Assembly: GCA_030549205.1 (NCBI GenBank)
Contig: JAUKTV010000010.1
Span: 1,240,001 to 1,304,000, forward strand
Source of the DNA: Apiosordaria backusii
Lineage: Eukaryota > Ascomycota > Sordariomycetes > Sordariales > Lasiosphaeriaceae
Reading direction: 5' to 3'
DNA length: 64,000 bases
In this document: piece by piece, positions 24,912 to 35,000 of the stretch
Position numbering within the stretch: position 1 is the first letter of the stretch
Layout of the letters: each line of letters starts with the position of its first letter
Position numbers and translations under genes: made by a program
The notes under the pieces: model-generated
Told to the model about the DNA's origin: nothing
Database searches by the model: none
The model's input: only the letters and a program-made list of their open reading frames with translations

Positions 24912-25626
24912 GGTTCGGAATGTGGTTTGTCACGATTCGAGATGCAAATGCGAACTATGATAATGACAAGCTCGAAATGCAGTTCAGTCGAAAATCAGTG
25001 CCCCGCAGTGGAATTTTTGGGGTTGGTGGGGCCCGGCTTCCCTTTGAAGCATCAACCCACCTAAAGGCCTCAACTCACGCCGTTGAATTCATCCAGATCC
25101 GACTGAATTCTTGATTATACGCCGTAGAGTCCAATGGCGTCATACTTAGACTTGCCGCAGCTTATGATTCGGTTCCTTATTACCGCGCGAGCCCACGCCG
25201 CCCGGGCCGAGTCCGGTATCGGGTCAGGGGCAATGCCGCCCGTACCCCCGCTGACAAAGTCGCGCTTTAACGGAACGCATTGTGCCGACAGCGCAGATCA
25301 GGGACCACCCACTACTTTGGATCAAGATTTGTAGTGGGGTTCGAGACATGCGGTAACCACCCCCTTCACGGCATTGTCTTCTGGAAAAGCACACAACGAC
25401 CGGCCAAGAACACAGCGCATACACCGATACTTCCTCAGTGCTGACTGCTGCCCAATCAAGGCTTTTTCCTCTTGATCTTGACACCACTTGTCCAGCTCAG
25501 CACCAGGATCTTCACTGCAGCTAGCTTGGCCCTTACTAAAGAAAACGGTCTCTGTCTATACTTATTGTGCCAGAAGTTCAGCACACTCAGGTGCCTTCTC
25601 ATCACTACTCTTCCTTCACCATAGCC
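24912..25626. other. Divergent promoter region
   Basis: This 0.7-kb gap separates the starts of the EIF1AD-like gene (minus) and the HAD phosphatase gene (plus). No gene or clear motif is seen. Confidence 0.55.
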
Positions 25627-26514
25627 ATGGGTTCCTCACTCGATATTGCGCTGCCCGCGCTCAAGACAAACCCCAAGTTCATCTTCTTCACCGACTTTGA
25701 TGGCACCATCACCCAGCAAGACAGCAATGACTGGATGACGGATAATCTGGGTTTTGGCGCTGAGCTCCGCAAGAAGGGCAACGAGGATGTTCTCTACGGC
25801 CGCCGGGACTTTAGAGACTCGTTCACGGACATGCTGAACAGCATTAACACGCCATTCAACGAGTGCATTGAGCTGCTGCTCAAAAACATCACCCTGGACC
25901 CGGGTTTCAAGCAGTTTTTTGAGTGGGCCAAGGAGAATAATGTGCCCATTGTGATCCTTAGCGGCGGCATGGAGCCCGTTATCAGAGCGTTGCTGGCCCA
26001 CATGCTGGGCAAGGAGGAGGCTGAGACGTTGCAAATCGTCAGCAATGATGTTGCCCCGCGGGAAGGCAAGAGCGTCAACGAAGCTGGTGGCTGGGATATC
26101 GTTTACCACGATGATAGGTAAGTTCCGTTGCGTGGGGGTCGGCGGTGGAGCTCGGAGATATGATGCTGATGCCAGTCTAGTGGGTTCGGACATGACAAGT
26201 CCCTTGAAATTCGGCCCTATGCTAGGCTCCCCGCTGAGAAGAGACCGGTGCTCTTTTACGCCGGTGACGGTGTATCGGACCTGTCTGCGGCCAAGGAGGC
26301 AGATCTGCTATTTGCCAAGGCTGGGAGAGGTATGTTTGTGGTTGTCTCGCGATTTGGTGTCGATGCTAACCACACTTCAGATCTCGTATCGTACTGCGAG
26401 AGGGAGAATGTGCCATTCACGACCTTCCACGATTTCACAGAGATCCTAGCCACTGTTAAGGACATTGTCGCTGGCAAGATTACTGTCAAGGAGGCCGCAA
26501 CGGGCAGGAAATAG
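25627..26514 (+). CDS. HAD-superfamily phosphatase (phosphoserine-phosphatase-like)
   Basis: Three exons (25627-26117, 26181-26329, 26381-26514) give 257 residues. HAD motif I is FFTDFDGT with nucleophile Asp23 and Asp25. Motif II is VILSGGM, and motif IV is YAGDGVSDLSAAK. The layout resembles subfamily IB enzymes such as phosphoserine phosphatase and PHOSPHO/MtnX-like proteins, cytosolic enzymes that remove phosphate from small metabolites. The second intron is 51 bp and free of stops, so retaining it would insert 17 residues without breaking the frame. Homologous continuity (AKAGR joined to DLVSYCERE) favours splicing. The exact substrate is unknown. Confidence 0.85.
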
Positions 26515-26670
26515 ACCGGCAGTCGTGTTTATACCAACCATTAGACGGCTAGACGTTTAGAGCTCGCTTTTTATCCGTATCATAAGTTCTTGTCCACAAA
26601 GCATCTTCCACGAGGTATGTAGCCAAATTCTGAATAGTCCATAATATTACTCCTGTGCAAAGCTCAAAAG

Positions 26671-28189
26671 TCAAAAAAAAAACTGCACGAAGCGATGTAT
26701 TTTTCGCGGTTGCCATTCCCTCTCTCTCGTCTTGGAACCCGGCAAGAAGAACCACACGATCACCATCAGTGCACACAACGCCAACACGATAGGATGCATC
26801 ACCCATCTCCCGACGGGCTCGTTCAGGTTCCCGATTATATAAGGCATAGCCGCGCCGCCTGACATGCCGAACGCAGAGATAACCGCCATCGCTCCTGTCT
26901 TGCCATCTTCCTTCTCTCCGTCGTCCCTCCTCGCGTCCTCGCTCTCTCTCTCCTCCATCAGTTCCATGACAACCCTCATCGCACAGGGGTACCCGGGGCC
27001 GATACACAACCCGGCCAGAGCCACCGCCACGCCTCTTCCAATGAGATTCGGCACCAGCCATATTAATAGCTGAAATCCCGCACAAAGCACAACCAAGAGA
27101 TAGACAAACACCTTGTTGCCTCCTGGAAATTTCTCCCCCAGCGGCGTAAGCAGCACCCGCCCCAGAGTGACTCCCGCCCAGAACCCAGTCATGACATAGC
27201 CGTATGTGTCCTTTTTCGCTTGAGACGCTGGGTGTTGTTCGTATAAATACTCGGTGGTCCAGCCCGAGTTGGACACTTCGGCTCCCTGGTAAAAAAAGAT
27301 GAACAAGCAGGCCAGGAAGACGAGCTTGGAGTCGAGGTGGAGGTGGGATTTTATCCATGACCCTGGGGTCTTCTTTTTCTTTTCCGTTGTTGTTGTCACT
27401 GCCACCACTCCTCCTGAACCATCTTCCCCAACCCTGGGAGGAGGGGGGTATACTCCCTAAAAGCCCCAAACAAAAAAATCGCATTCAGCAGACTCAAACA
27501 AAGCGTAATGCTGTAAAAAGACCCGTAGCTGATCCTCGTTTGGACAATCATCCCCGTGGCAATAAGCGGTCCAATTGTCGCGCCTAGCCCGTAGCAGGCG
27601 TGCATCACACCCAGGTAGAAAGTTGGTCTTGTTTTTAGCGAACCGCAGTAGACATTCCCAATAGCCAAGTTGAAGCTGTTGCCGAATCCTAGGGGAAGGA
27701 AAGAGATGAGGATTGCCGGGAGGGGCGCGAGGCAGACGAAGGGGAGGTAGGAGAGAAAGACGAGGATGTTGGCGGCGAGGAGGGTGATGTTGTCGTGGTT
27801 GGCGAAGGGTTTGATGGAGCGGAGGGGGGGAGGAAGGCTGCGCCGAGGATGAAGCCGAGGGCTTGGGAGACGAAGAGGAGGGAGATGAGGGTGTCGTTGG
27901 GGAGGTTGTAGAAGGTTTTCATGGGCTCGATGAGGGGGCCGATGGAGGAGTCGGTCAGCCCCTCCGTGAAGGAGGCGAGGGAGAGAGCTGCTATGCGGTA
28001 GTGGTTTACGGGGGGGGTTTCGTCGATGGGGGAGGTGGTGATGGTGGGGGTTTGTTGTTTCTCGGTGTCCCCCAACGGGGAGCTGGAGTCGGTTTGGAAT
28101 TCTTCGTAGACAGGCATTGGGGAAAAGTCGAGGACAGCAGAGGCTGGAGGGGCTGGTTGCTGGCCGGGATTGGCTGGGTTATCGGCCAT
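26671..28189 (-). pseudogene. MFS transporter gene broken by two single-base frameshifts
   Basis: Reading from the ATG at 28189, the protein is clearly a 12-span major facilitator, but it falls into three frames: 28189 to about 27830, about 27830 to 27445, and about 27445 to 26671. Both shifts go the same way, each as if one base were missing. Each lies at a C-run on the coding strand (7 C at 27830-27824; 6 C at 27448-27443). Hydrophobic segments flow across the first break (GFILGAAFLP joined to LRSIKPFANH). Spans such as LVFLACLFIFFYQGAEV and YVMTGFWAGVTLGRVLL are intact. No plausible intron explains either break. The gene is either a recent pseudogene or an intact transporter with two homopolymer errors in the assembly. 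The substrate is unknown. Confidence 0.75.
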
Positions 28190-29369
28190 GATGGCGATGT
28201 GCTACCTCTGGGGAGAGGCGGTGGTGTTGAGGGCGAGCATGCGGGTCAAGAGTTTTCCGGTGAGAGATATCACGGGCCGACTAACACATTAAGTTTGATG
28301 AGGCTGAAGTCAAGTCCCGAGTCAACGGCGGGTTGGTGTGGTCAAGGTTGCACTGATGGGTTCCATCAAGAGGGAAAAGCTTCTTTCCAAGGCAAGGTAG
28401 GGGGTGAGAATGCTACCGGGTTTATGTATCTACAAATGCAAATCCCATCGTATCTGCCGTGGCCCACTCAACACGGCGCTCATCGCTTTCTATTATAACA
28501 AACGACGCAGATGTTGGCTGGGCGCCATGCAGCCGCCAGAGTCGCACCGAAAGGGAAGCTCCGCGTGTCAGAGAAAAAGGTGCAATTGACCCCCACCCGC
28601 CCACTTCTGTCTGAGCTTCGACGAACGACGGCGCCGGTAATTGAGCCGCCAATCGATGACAAGGAACACTGGTGGTGGAGTCCCATCCCTGGACTTGGGA
28701 TACGGCCCGAATGAAGCGGGCGCCGCTCCGCCCACTGGTGGAGAGACGAAGGAAAAGGCCGAGATCATCCAACGTCCTATCACGATGTTAAGGTTTCACC
28801 CAAAACAACAGGGCTCCCTGTTCAGTTGAAGCTTGTGAATGAGTGTCATGCAGTGCTGGGGGTTACGTGACGTGTCAGGGTTCGGGTTGACCTTGGCGGA
28901 TGTTGAGTGACCCCCATGTAACGTCACACCATGAAGTCTCACCACTGCAACAAACCGTCAAGAACGTATAAAGCGCTCCTCGTAGGTACACTATAAAGTT
29001 CATTCAGCCCTATCAGACTACTCTATATATACACCTTCAAGGTCCAGACCATGTTGCGGGCGTCGCGATCCTCGATTAGTGGATCAATTCCAAGACCTCT
29101 CGACTCTTTAGCTTCGGCCAATAAAGTAAGTAAAAATCTTGGCTTGGGATTGTAGGGTAATTGCTCGTTCAAACTCTCTGAATAGCCCAAAGAAGAATCC
29201 GCAAGTCTTGGTACAAACACAACGCATGTTCTCAGCACTTGTCTGTCCGATTAAACTATCCAACTTCCATGACACATACCCCCAAATGTCAGTCTCCATG
29301 CTTATCTAGACGCATCTTGCGTGAACCCAACCCTCACCATCCCCCAAGATATCTCACCGCTCCCCCCCC
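28190..29369. other. Intergenic region
   Basis: About 1.2 kb between the start of the MFS gene and the end of the next minus-strand gene. Open frames here are short and not protein-like. No repeat or RNA gene was recognised. Confidence 0.5.
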
Positions 29370-29744
29370 TCAAAACTCAACAACCCCCACCCCCCTCTCA
29401 AAAACCCCAAACGCCTCCAGCACCCCCATAACATCCTCCTCCAATCCCATCCTCTCCTCTAGTGTCGCCCCTTTCGATACAATGACCAAAATATCACCTG
29501 AGATGTCGGGCCAAATGGCCGGTCGTAGACCATAATAGGAAAGTCCGCTTCTGATCACGGCGGTCTTGACAGCGTCGGGGAGGCGGCTGTGCACCCAGAG
29601 CCAGACGAAGCGGTTGGTGACTTGGAGGCGGGTGTCGGACTTGAAGGAGGTGAGGGTGCGGAGTTCCCGGTTGAAGGGGAAGTGGTTGTAGTCGAGGGCG
29701 GAGGGTTCTAAAGGGGGGTAGGGGGAGGGGCGGTGGCAGGACAT
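29370..29744 (-). CDS. Small hypothetical protein (124 aa)
   Basis: A single frame from the ATG at 29744. The sequence looks like a folded domain: RFVWLWVHSRLPDAVKTAVI, YYGLRPAIWPDISGDILVIV and GVFERGVGVVEF alternate charged and hydrophobic residues and show codon choice like neighbouring genes. No signal peptide or membrane span is evident. I do not recognise the family. Confidence 0.45.
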   Translation of the reverse strand: MSCHRPSPYPPLEPSALDYNHFPFNRELRTLTSFKSDTRLQVTNRFVWLWVHSRLPDAVKTAVIRSGLSYYGLRPAIWPDISGDILVIVSKGATLEERMGLEEDVMGVLEAFGVFERGVGVVEF

Positions 29745-30604
29745 TGAAAGGCTTGGGGATAACGTGGTTTTTGGGAGGGTAGATATGTGAGCGGGAATAC
29801 TCTTTTGAAGTTGGCTTTCGGGGAGTTGATCTTTCGTGGAGTGATCCTTTGTCAGGGTGATCTTTTGTGAAGTTGATCTTTGGTGAAGTCCCGCTTTGGC
29901 GAAGGGTGTAGTTGAATGGATGGGTTACAGCTACCGGGCAATAAGAGGGCAATTTTGTTGGTATCAGTCATGGTGGGTACTTTACTGGTAGTTTGTTTGT
30001 GTCAAAGACAGACATTGACGTTTTGTGCAGTGCGGTTTGTTTGCTGTGCATGTATCCGTTTGACAGCTGGTAAGAGCTATTTTCACGTCATATAATCTCA
30101 ATTTTCCAAACAATTCTGAGTCACTGAACACACATGTACTGTCATTTGAAACTGGTTTCAAACACTCTGTTATCGGAATTAGGATGGGCTCTCACGTAGT
30201 CGAAAGCTACCATCTGTCAAACGAAATTCCACGGTTCTCAAGGTCCTTGAGGACCTCAAGGGCAATCCATGGCGCACCAAATGAGCCACCGCATCAACGT
30301 CCGACACCTCGATGTCAACTCTCAATAGTGTCACGAAATGCTCTGTACTTTGTTGAGTGACAAAGGCGCTGAGGTCCTTTAGAGTGTTGATGATGAAATC
30401 TGTAGAGGGTGCAGGCTACGGTTCGTATACCAGTGGTCCAGATACAGAGAGAGATTGTCGCAAAAACGTAGTCCTCTTGAGATTTTGGTGGTGATGGGGC
30501 ATATAGGTAGGATACCTACCTAACATAGATAAGGTAGATTCGGAGATTAGAGTTTCGAGGAGGCATCTTTGAAATGAAAGCACTCTTGCTTTTCTGTTTT
30601 TCGG
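29745..30604. other. Intergenic region with imperfect short repeats
   Basis: Imperfect repeats of the type GTTGATCTTTSGTG occur between about 29820 and 29892. A TAGGTAGGATACCTACCTA run lies near 30505. No gene is supported. Confidence 0.45.
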
Positions 30605-30952
30605 TCATACACCTGGTTGCTGGTCTTCGCCTTGTGTGCTTGAGTTGGCTAGCTCAGCCTGTCCATGTGGTGCATTCATCTCGCAATAATTGTGACTGGT
30701 CGGGAGCTCTGTAGCAGCGGAAAAAGGGGGCAGCTCCATTGGTGGTGTCCCGGCTGTGGAAGACTGTACGATCTTGTCTGAGTACCTCGAGGAAGACAGC
30801 TCGGACATGGCCTTCTTTTCTTTCGTTCTTTTGCGATGTCGATGTATGAGGAAACCAGCCACAACCAGCGCTATTGCACCAACCACACCACCCAGAATCC
30901 CACCCAACATGGGACCAAAGGTGGGAGAAGATGAAAAGTCAAGAGAGGAATG
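30605..30952 (-). pseudogene. 3' part of the disrupted kelch-type gene: transmembrane helix and cytosolic tail
   Basis: The frame MLGGILGGVVGAIALVVAGFL followed by HRHRKRTKEKK is a membrane span and stop-transfer signal, then a 60-residue polar tail ending at 30605. Upstream it is open to the insertion point. If the retrotransposon (30953-38787) and one GAATG copy are ignored, this frame runs directly into the open frame at 38793-38876 through a Thr/Ser/Pro-rich stalk. That is exactly the linker expected between a kelch ectodomain and its membrane anchor. It therefore belongs to the gene at 38788-40348 and is not an independent gene. Confidence 0.8.
30948..30952. repeat. Target-site duplication GAATG (left copy)
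   Basis: GAATG directly precedes the left LTR and recurs at 38788-38792 directly after the right LTR. A 5-bp duplication is usual for LTR retrotransposon integration. Confidence 0.75.
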
Positions 30953-31241
30953 TATGGAGGGGAAAAACCCTACAGTCTTAGAATGAATTGTATGTATTGA
31001 TCTGAATAAAAGAAAAGCTTTAAAGAGCGTAAAAAGCTACGTATTTATATATAAATAGTCTTATTTTAAAAAATCTATTCCTTCTATTTAAGCTATAGTA
31101 AGCTCTTTTAAGCTTCTGTTTATCCAACTGACATTCTATTAAGTCCTAAAGCTATTCTTAAGTCCTTAATACAGCTGAATCTTTTTAATAGCTATATTAT
31201 ATTAAGCTTATAGTACTTGCCTTACTTTTTCCTACTTTATA
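30953..31241 (-). repeat. Left LTR (heavily RIP-mutated)
   Basis: Starts TATGGAGG and ends CTACTTTATA; 289 bp, the same length as the right copy. Differences from the right copy are mainly transitions, in both directions across the two copies, as expected when both were mutated by RIP independently. Confidence 0.85.
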
Positions 31242-31250
31242 TACCCCCTT
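31242..31250 (-). other. Candidate polypurine tract
   Basis: On the minus strand the bases next to the left LTR read AAGGGGGTA, a purine run standing out from the A+T-rich surroundings. Position and composition suit the plus-strand primer of a retrotransposon transcribed from the minus strand. Confidence 0.4.
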
Positions 31251-31698
31251 AATTAATAAACTTATATACAGTTAGTTAACTTATATTTAAAGCTTATAAA
31301 GTAAATAAAGCTTATAATAAGCCTTTTATTTATTTTTCAGCCTTTTTTAATTAAACCACTATTACTAATATTATTACTATTACTATTATTAAAATAGTTA
31401 AGAAAAAAGCCTTTACTACTTAGCTTATAGTTATAATATATATATAAGCTATAAAGCTTATTTACTTATTTAATTTTAATATTTAAATTAAGTAATTTAC
31501 TATTGCTTTTTTAAAAGTTAAAAATCAATTATTTAAAGCAATTACTTTATTTATCTTTTTACTGGTCTTTACTTTTTTTAAGTATATTAAATAAGTTACT
31601 ACTTTAGCTTTAACTTAAGTTCTTAACAGTATATATCTTTATAGTTTATACATTTTTCTTTATAATTTCTTATATTCTTTTACTTATTACTAACTTTA

Positions 31699-32099
31699 TT
31701 ATTTATGACGAACCCCTGTACAGAACCTCTGAAAGGGATACTCGGTTGAAGGCCACTTCTGACAATTGGTTCGGTGCAGCTAAACAGTGCACAACAAGAT
31801 GTCTCAATGTAAACACAAGATACCGTGAATACAAGCTGTGATTGCATACTGCGGAACTATCTACAAGCTATCTAGTTCCTCCGTATATATAGACCCGCGG
31901 ATCACCAGGATCACGTTCCCTACAGATGATCTGGATCACCTTTCCTTCCTGTGGCTCACTACGCTCACCGTGATCCTGTCGCCTTGCTCACCGGGATCAC
32001 CGTGAGCCCGTCGCTCCACTCCCGACTGGTCCATAATGATTGGCTAGGAGCGGCCCGCGCTCCGTGCGTTAGTTCTTCATCAACGATTGTGACATTATT
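31699..32099. mobile_element. Nested solo LTR (391 bp) with TTATT target duplication
   Basis: Between 31704 and 32094 base composition changes abruptly from A+T-rich to balanced or GC-rich. The block starts TATGACGAACCCC and ends CGATTGTGACA, and is flanked by TTATT at 31699-31703 and 32095-32099. It contains a TATA-like ATATATAGACCC near 31890, as an LTR promoter would. No internal domain or partner LTR is present, so it is best read as a solo LTR left after recombination between two LTRs. It bears little sign of RIP and probably landed after the host element had decayed. Confidence 0.75.
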
Positions 32100-35000
32100 C
32101 GAATAGTCTTATTACAAAGCTCTATATACCCTTTTAAAAGGTATTTAAAGATAGCCCTTATTTAAAGTACTTTAAGTTTGCTTTTATTAGAAAGGAAGAT
32201 AGGGTATATATTATTAAGCTTAATTTAAAGAGAAGTTACTATTTAACTTACTTTTAAAGTTATTTATATATTCCTTTCCTTTTTTATATAAAAGGTATAT
32301 ATTATATATTGTCTATAGTAATATTAGACTATACTTTAAAAAGTATAAATATTTATTATAATATTTAAAGAAAGCTGTAAATTAATAATAATAATAGTAT
32401 TTTATTTAATTGAAAGTAGTTTTATACTTTTTAATTGAAATATTTATATACTATATTAAGAAGATTAGCTTTAAAGAAGTTAAGAAAAAGGTAATTACTA
32501 TTTATATAGTAGTTAAAGTTAATAAGCTTTATATTTAAGTAAAATAACTTTTAATACCTTCCTTTACTTTATAAAAGTATAAGGGATTTTTAAATGCTTT
32601 TACCTTTTTAAAAAAAGATCTTTAATAAATAGTTATTTAGGCTATTAATAAGCTTTTTACTATACTTATTAAATATAGTATAGTCTATAAGGATATATAA
32701 AAGTAAGAAGAAAAGGAGAATAATAAAAAGGATAAAAAGGAAAGTAAAGAAGAAAGTTTAAAAGAGTTAAAGAAGGAAAAGGAAAAGGAAGAGGATAGTA
32801 TAGTAGTATTAAATTTAAAGGAGTTAAAAAAGAAGGTAATAAATTAAAAAAGGTTTAATTAAGTTAGACTTTATAAAAGGTAATTGCCTTTAAAATATAT
32901 TAGGTTAATTGTTTTTTCTTTTCTTTTTTATTATTTAGACTTAAGCTTTTAAAAGCTTTATATTAAGGCTTAGCCTTTAAATTAAAAAGTATTATTTAAT
33001 ACTTTTTTAAGTTACTAAATTTTTTATAAATGTCTTAATAGTTTAAAAGCTTTTTAAAGTACTTAAACTTTTACTAGGTAAGTTATTTAATAAAACTATC
33101 TATTAATATCTTTTTTATTAAGAAGTAAAAAACTTTAAAGGAACCTTTATTATACTTTTAGTAAGTTTAAGCATTTTAAATATTTATATAATAAAGCTTA
33201 ATAGCTATTTAGTTACTATCGTTAACGATTAGATAAATAGTTTAAAGGTTATTATAGTAAATCCTATATACTTTATTTAAGTTAAAGTTAATATCTTTAA
33301 AGAACTGTTTAAAGGCTATAGTCTTTTAAATAGTTAAAGTAAAAGTAAAAAGCTTAGGTTTTATTAATAATATTATTATATTGCTTTATTAAGTAACCTT
33401 TTATAAAATAAATCCTTTAAAAAACATTATTAAATATCTTTAAAAAAAAGCATTATATATTAAGATTATCGGTAAAAGAAGTATTTAAAGTAATAAAAAG
33501 TATTTAAAAGACTATCTTCCCTTTATATTCTATAGTAAAAAAGTATATAAAATAGAAATATTTAATAACTTTCTATACTTTTTTAAAATACTATAAACTA
33601 AGGTTAGTTAGGAATTGTAAAAAGTTAAAGACTATATAAATAATATTAGTTTAGATTATAATTACTATATATAAAACTAAGCTTATTAATTTTTAATAAA
33701 TCTTAATTTTATATTTCATTATTTCTTTTATATACTTTATAAGCTTTTATAAACTTAAGGAGGTAAGGAGTTTTATTAAATTGTTAATGAATTTGTATTT
33801 TTTAACGATTTTTTTAATATATTAGTTATAGTATAGCTATAACCTTTTATTCTTTTAATCTTTAATAACTTTAACGCTTAAAAACTAACCTATATTGCCT
33901 TATTTATAAAAAGTATAGGTCTTTTAAAAACTATTAATAACTTACTTCCTTTTAGTATTATAATTTTTATAAAAGAGTATAAGAATATTGTTAATATAAA
34001 AAAGGACTAAAACCTTATTTACTAAGTCTATTAAAAGGTATTACTTTTTAAAAGTAAGGTATAAATTAAGTTTATTAAGTATAATTAAAAAATTTTAATA
34101 CTAAAGTAGTAGTAAGTTTTTAAGGCTATATAGTATATTTTTAAACTTAAAAATTAAATTATCGTTATTTTTAAAACTATTTAAAAGCTTATAAAATACC
34201 TTTTCTTAATTAAACCTTAAAGTGTTAAAAAATACCTAAGCTATATTAAACTGCTTATATTTTAAGTTAAAAACGGCTATAATAACTATAATTGTTTTAA
34301 ATGTATAAATAGTAAGAATAGTAGTATAGATTAAACTAATATTATAAAAGCTTTAAAGATTACTATAAATATAAACTTAAGCTTTATATTTATTAAGAAA
34401 TCTGTTTTAGTTAAATTTATAAATAAAAATCTATTTTAAAAGAAGAGGATATAATTTAGCCTTACTTCTTTTAAGTACTCTTTAGATTTTCTAATTAACT
34501 ATATTTTAGAATTTAAGTTCTACTATTTCTTCAAATTAAGCTTTAAAAAGGTATTTATTAAACTCCTTTTAATTTATTAGTAAAGGTTTAATAAGCTAAT
34601 TTTAATAAATTCATTATCTTAGTACTGCTTTTATTTATTATATAAAGCTTTACTATATTATTATTGTAAAAGTAATATAAAAGGTATAAAATTGAAGTTA
34701 GTAATTGGAGATTTAGTAGTATAAAAGAGCGTATATATTTTAAAAAACCTATTAAAAATACTGTATTGTTATATTTAAATTAAATACTATAAAATTTAAA
34801 AGTCTTAAGGAATTAGCTTTTTCCTTTTCCCTTACTTTTTTAATATATTCAAGTATATAAGTACTTCTTTTTAATAGTTTCGATACTTTTAGTAAAGGCT
34901 ATATATTTAAATTTACTAATCCTAAGTTTATAGATGAAATTATTAAAATATCGGTTTACTTTTTATTATATTATTTAACAGTACTAGTATTATCTACTTT

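Noticed and set aside
27396..27450. A 55-bp GTATAC...GGCAG intron to explain the second MFS frameshift
   Set aside because: Its removal leads into the wrong frame; a missing base at the C6 run explains the data better.
32700..32870. Lys/Glu-rich plus-strand frame inside the element, perhaps a gag remnant
   Set aside because: Purine-rich RIP-mutated sequence gives Lys/Glu by composition alone; interrupted by stops.
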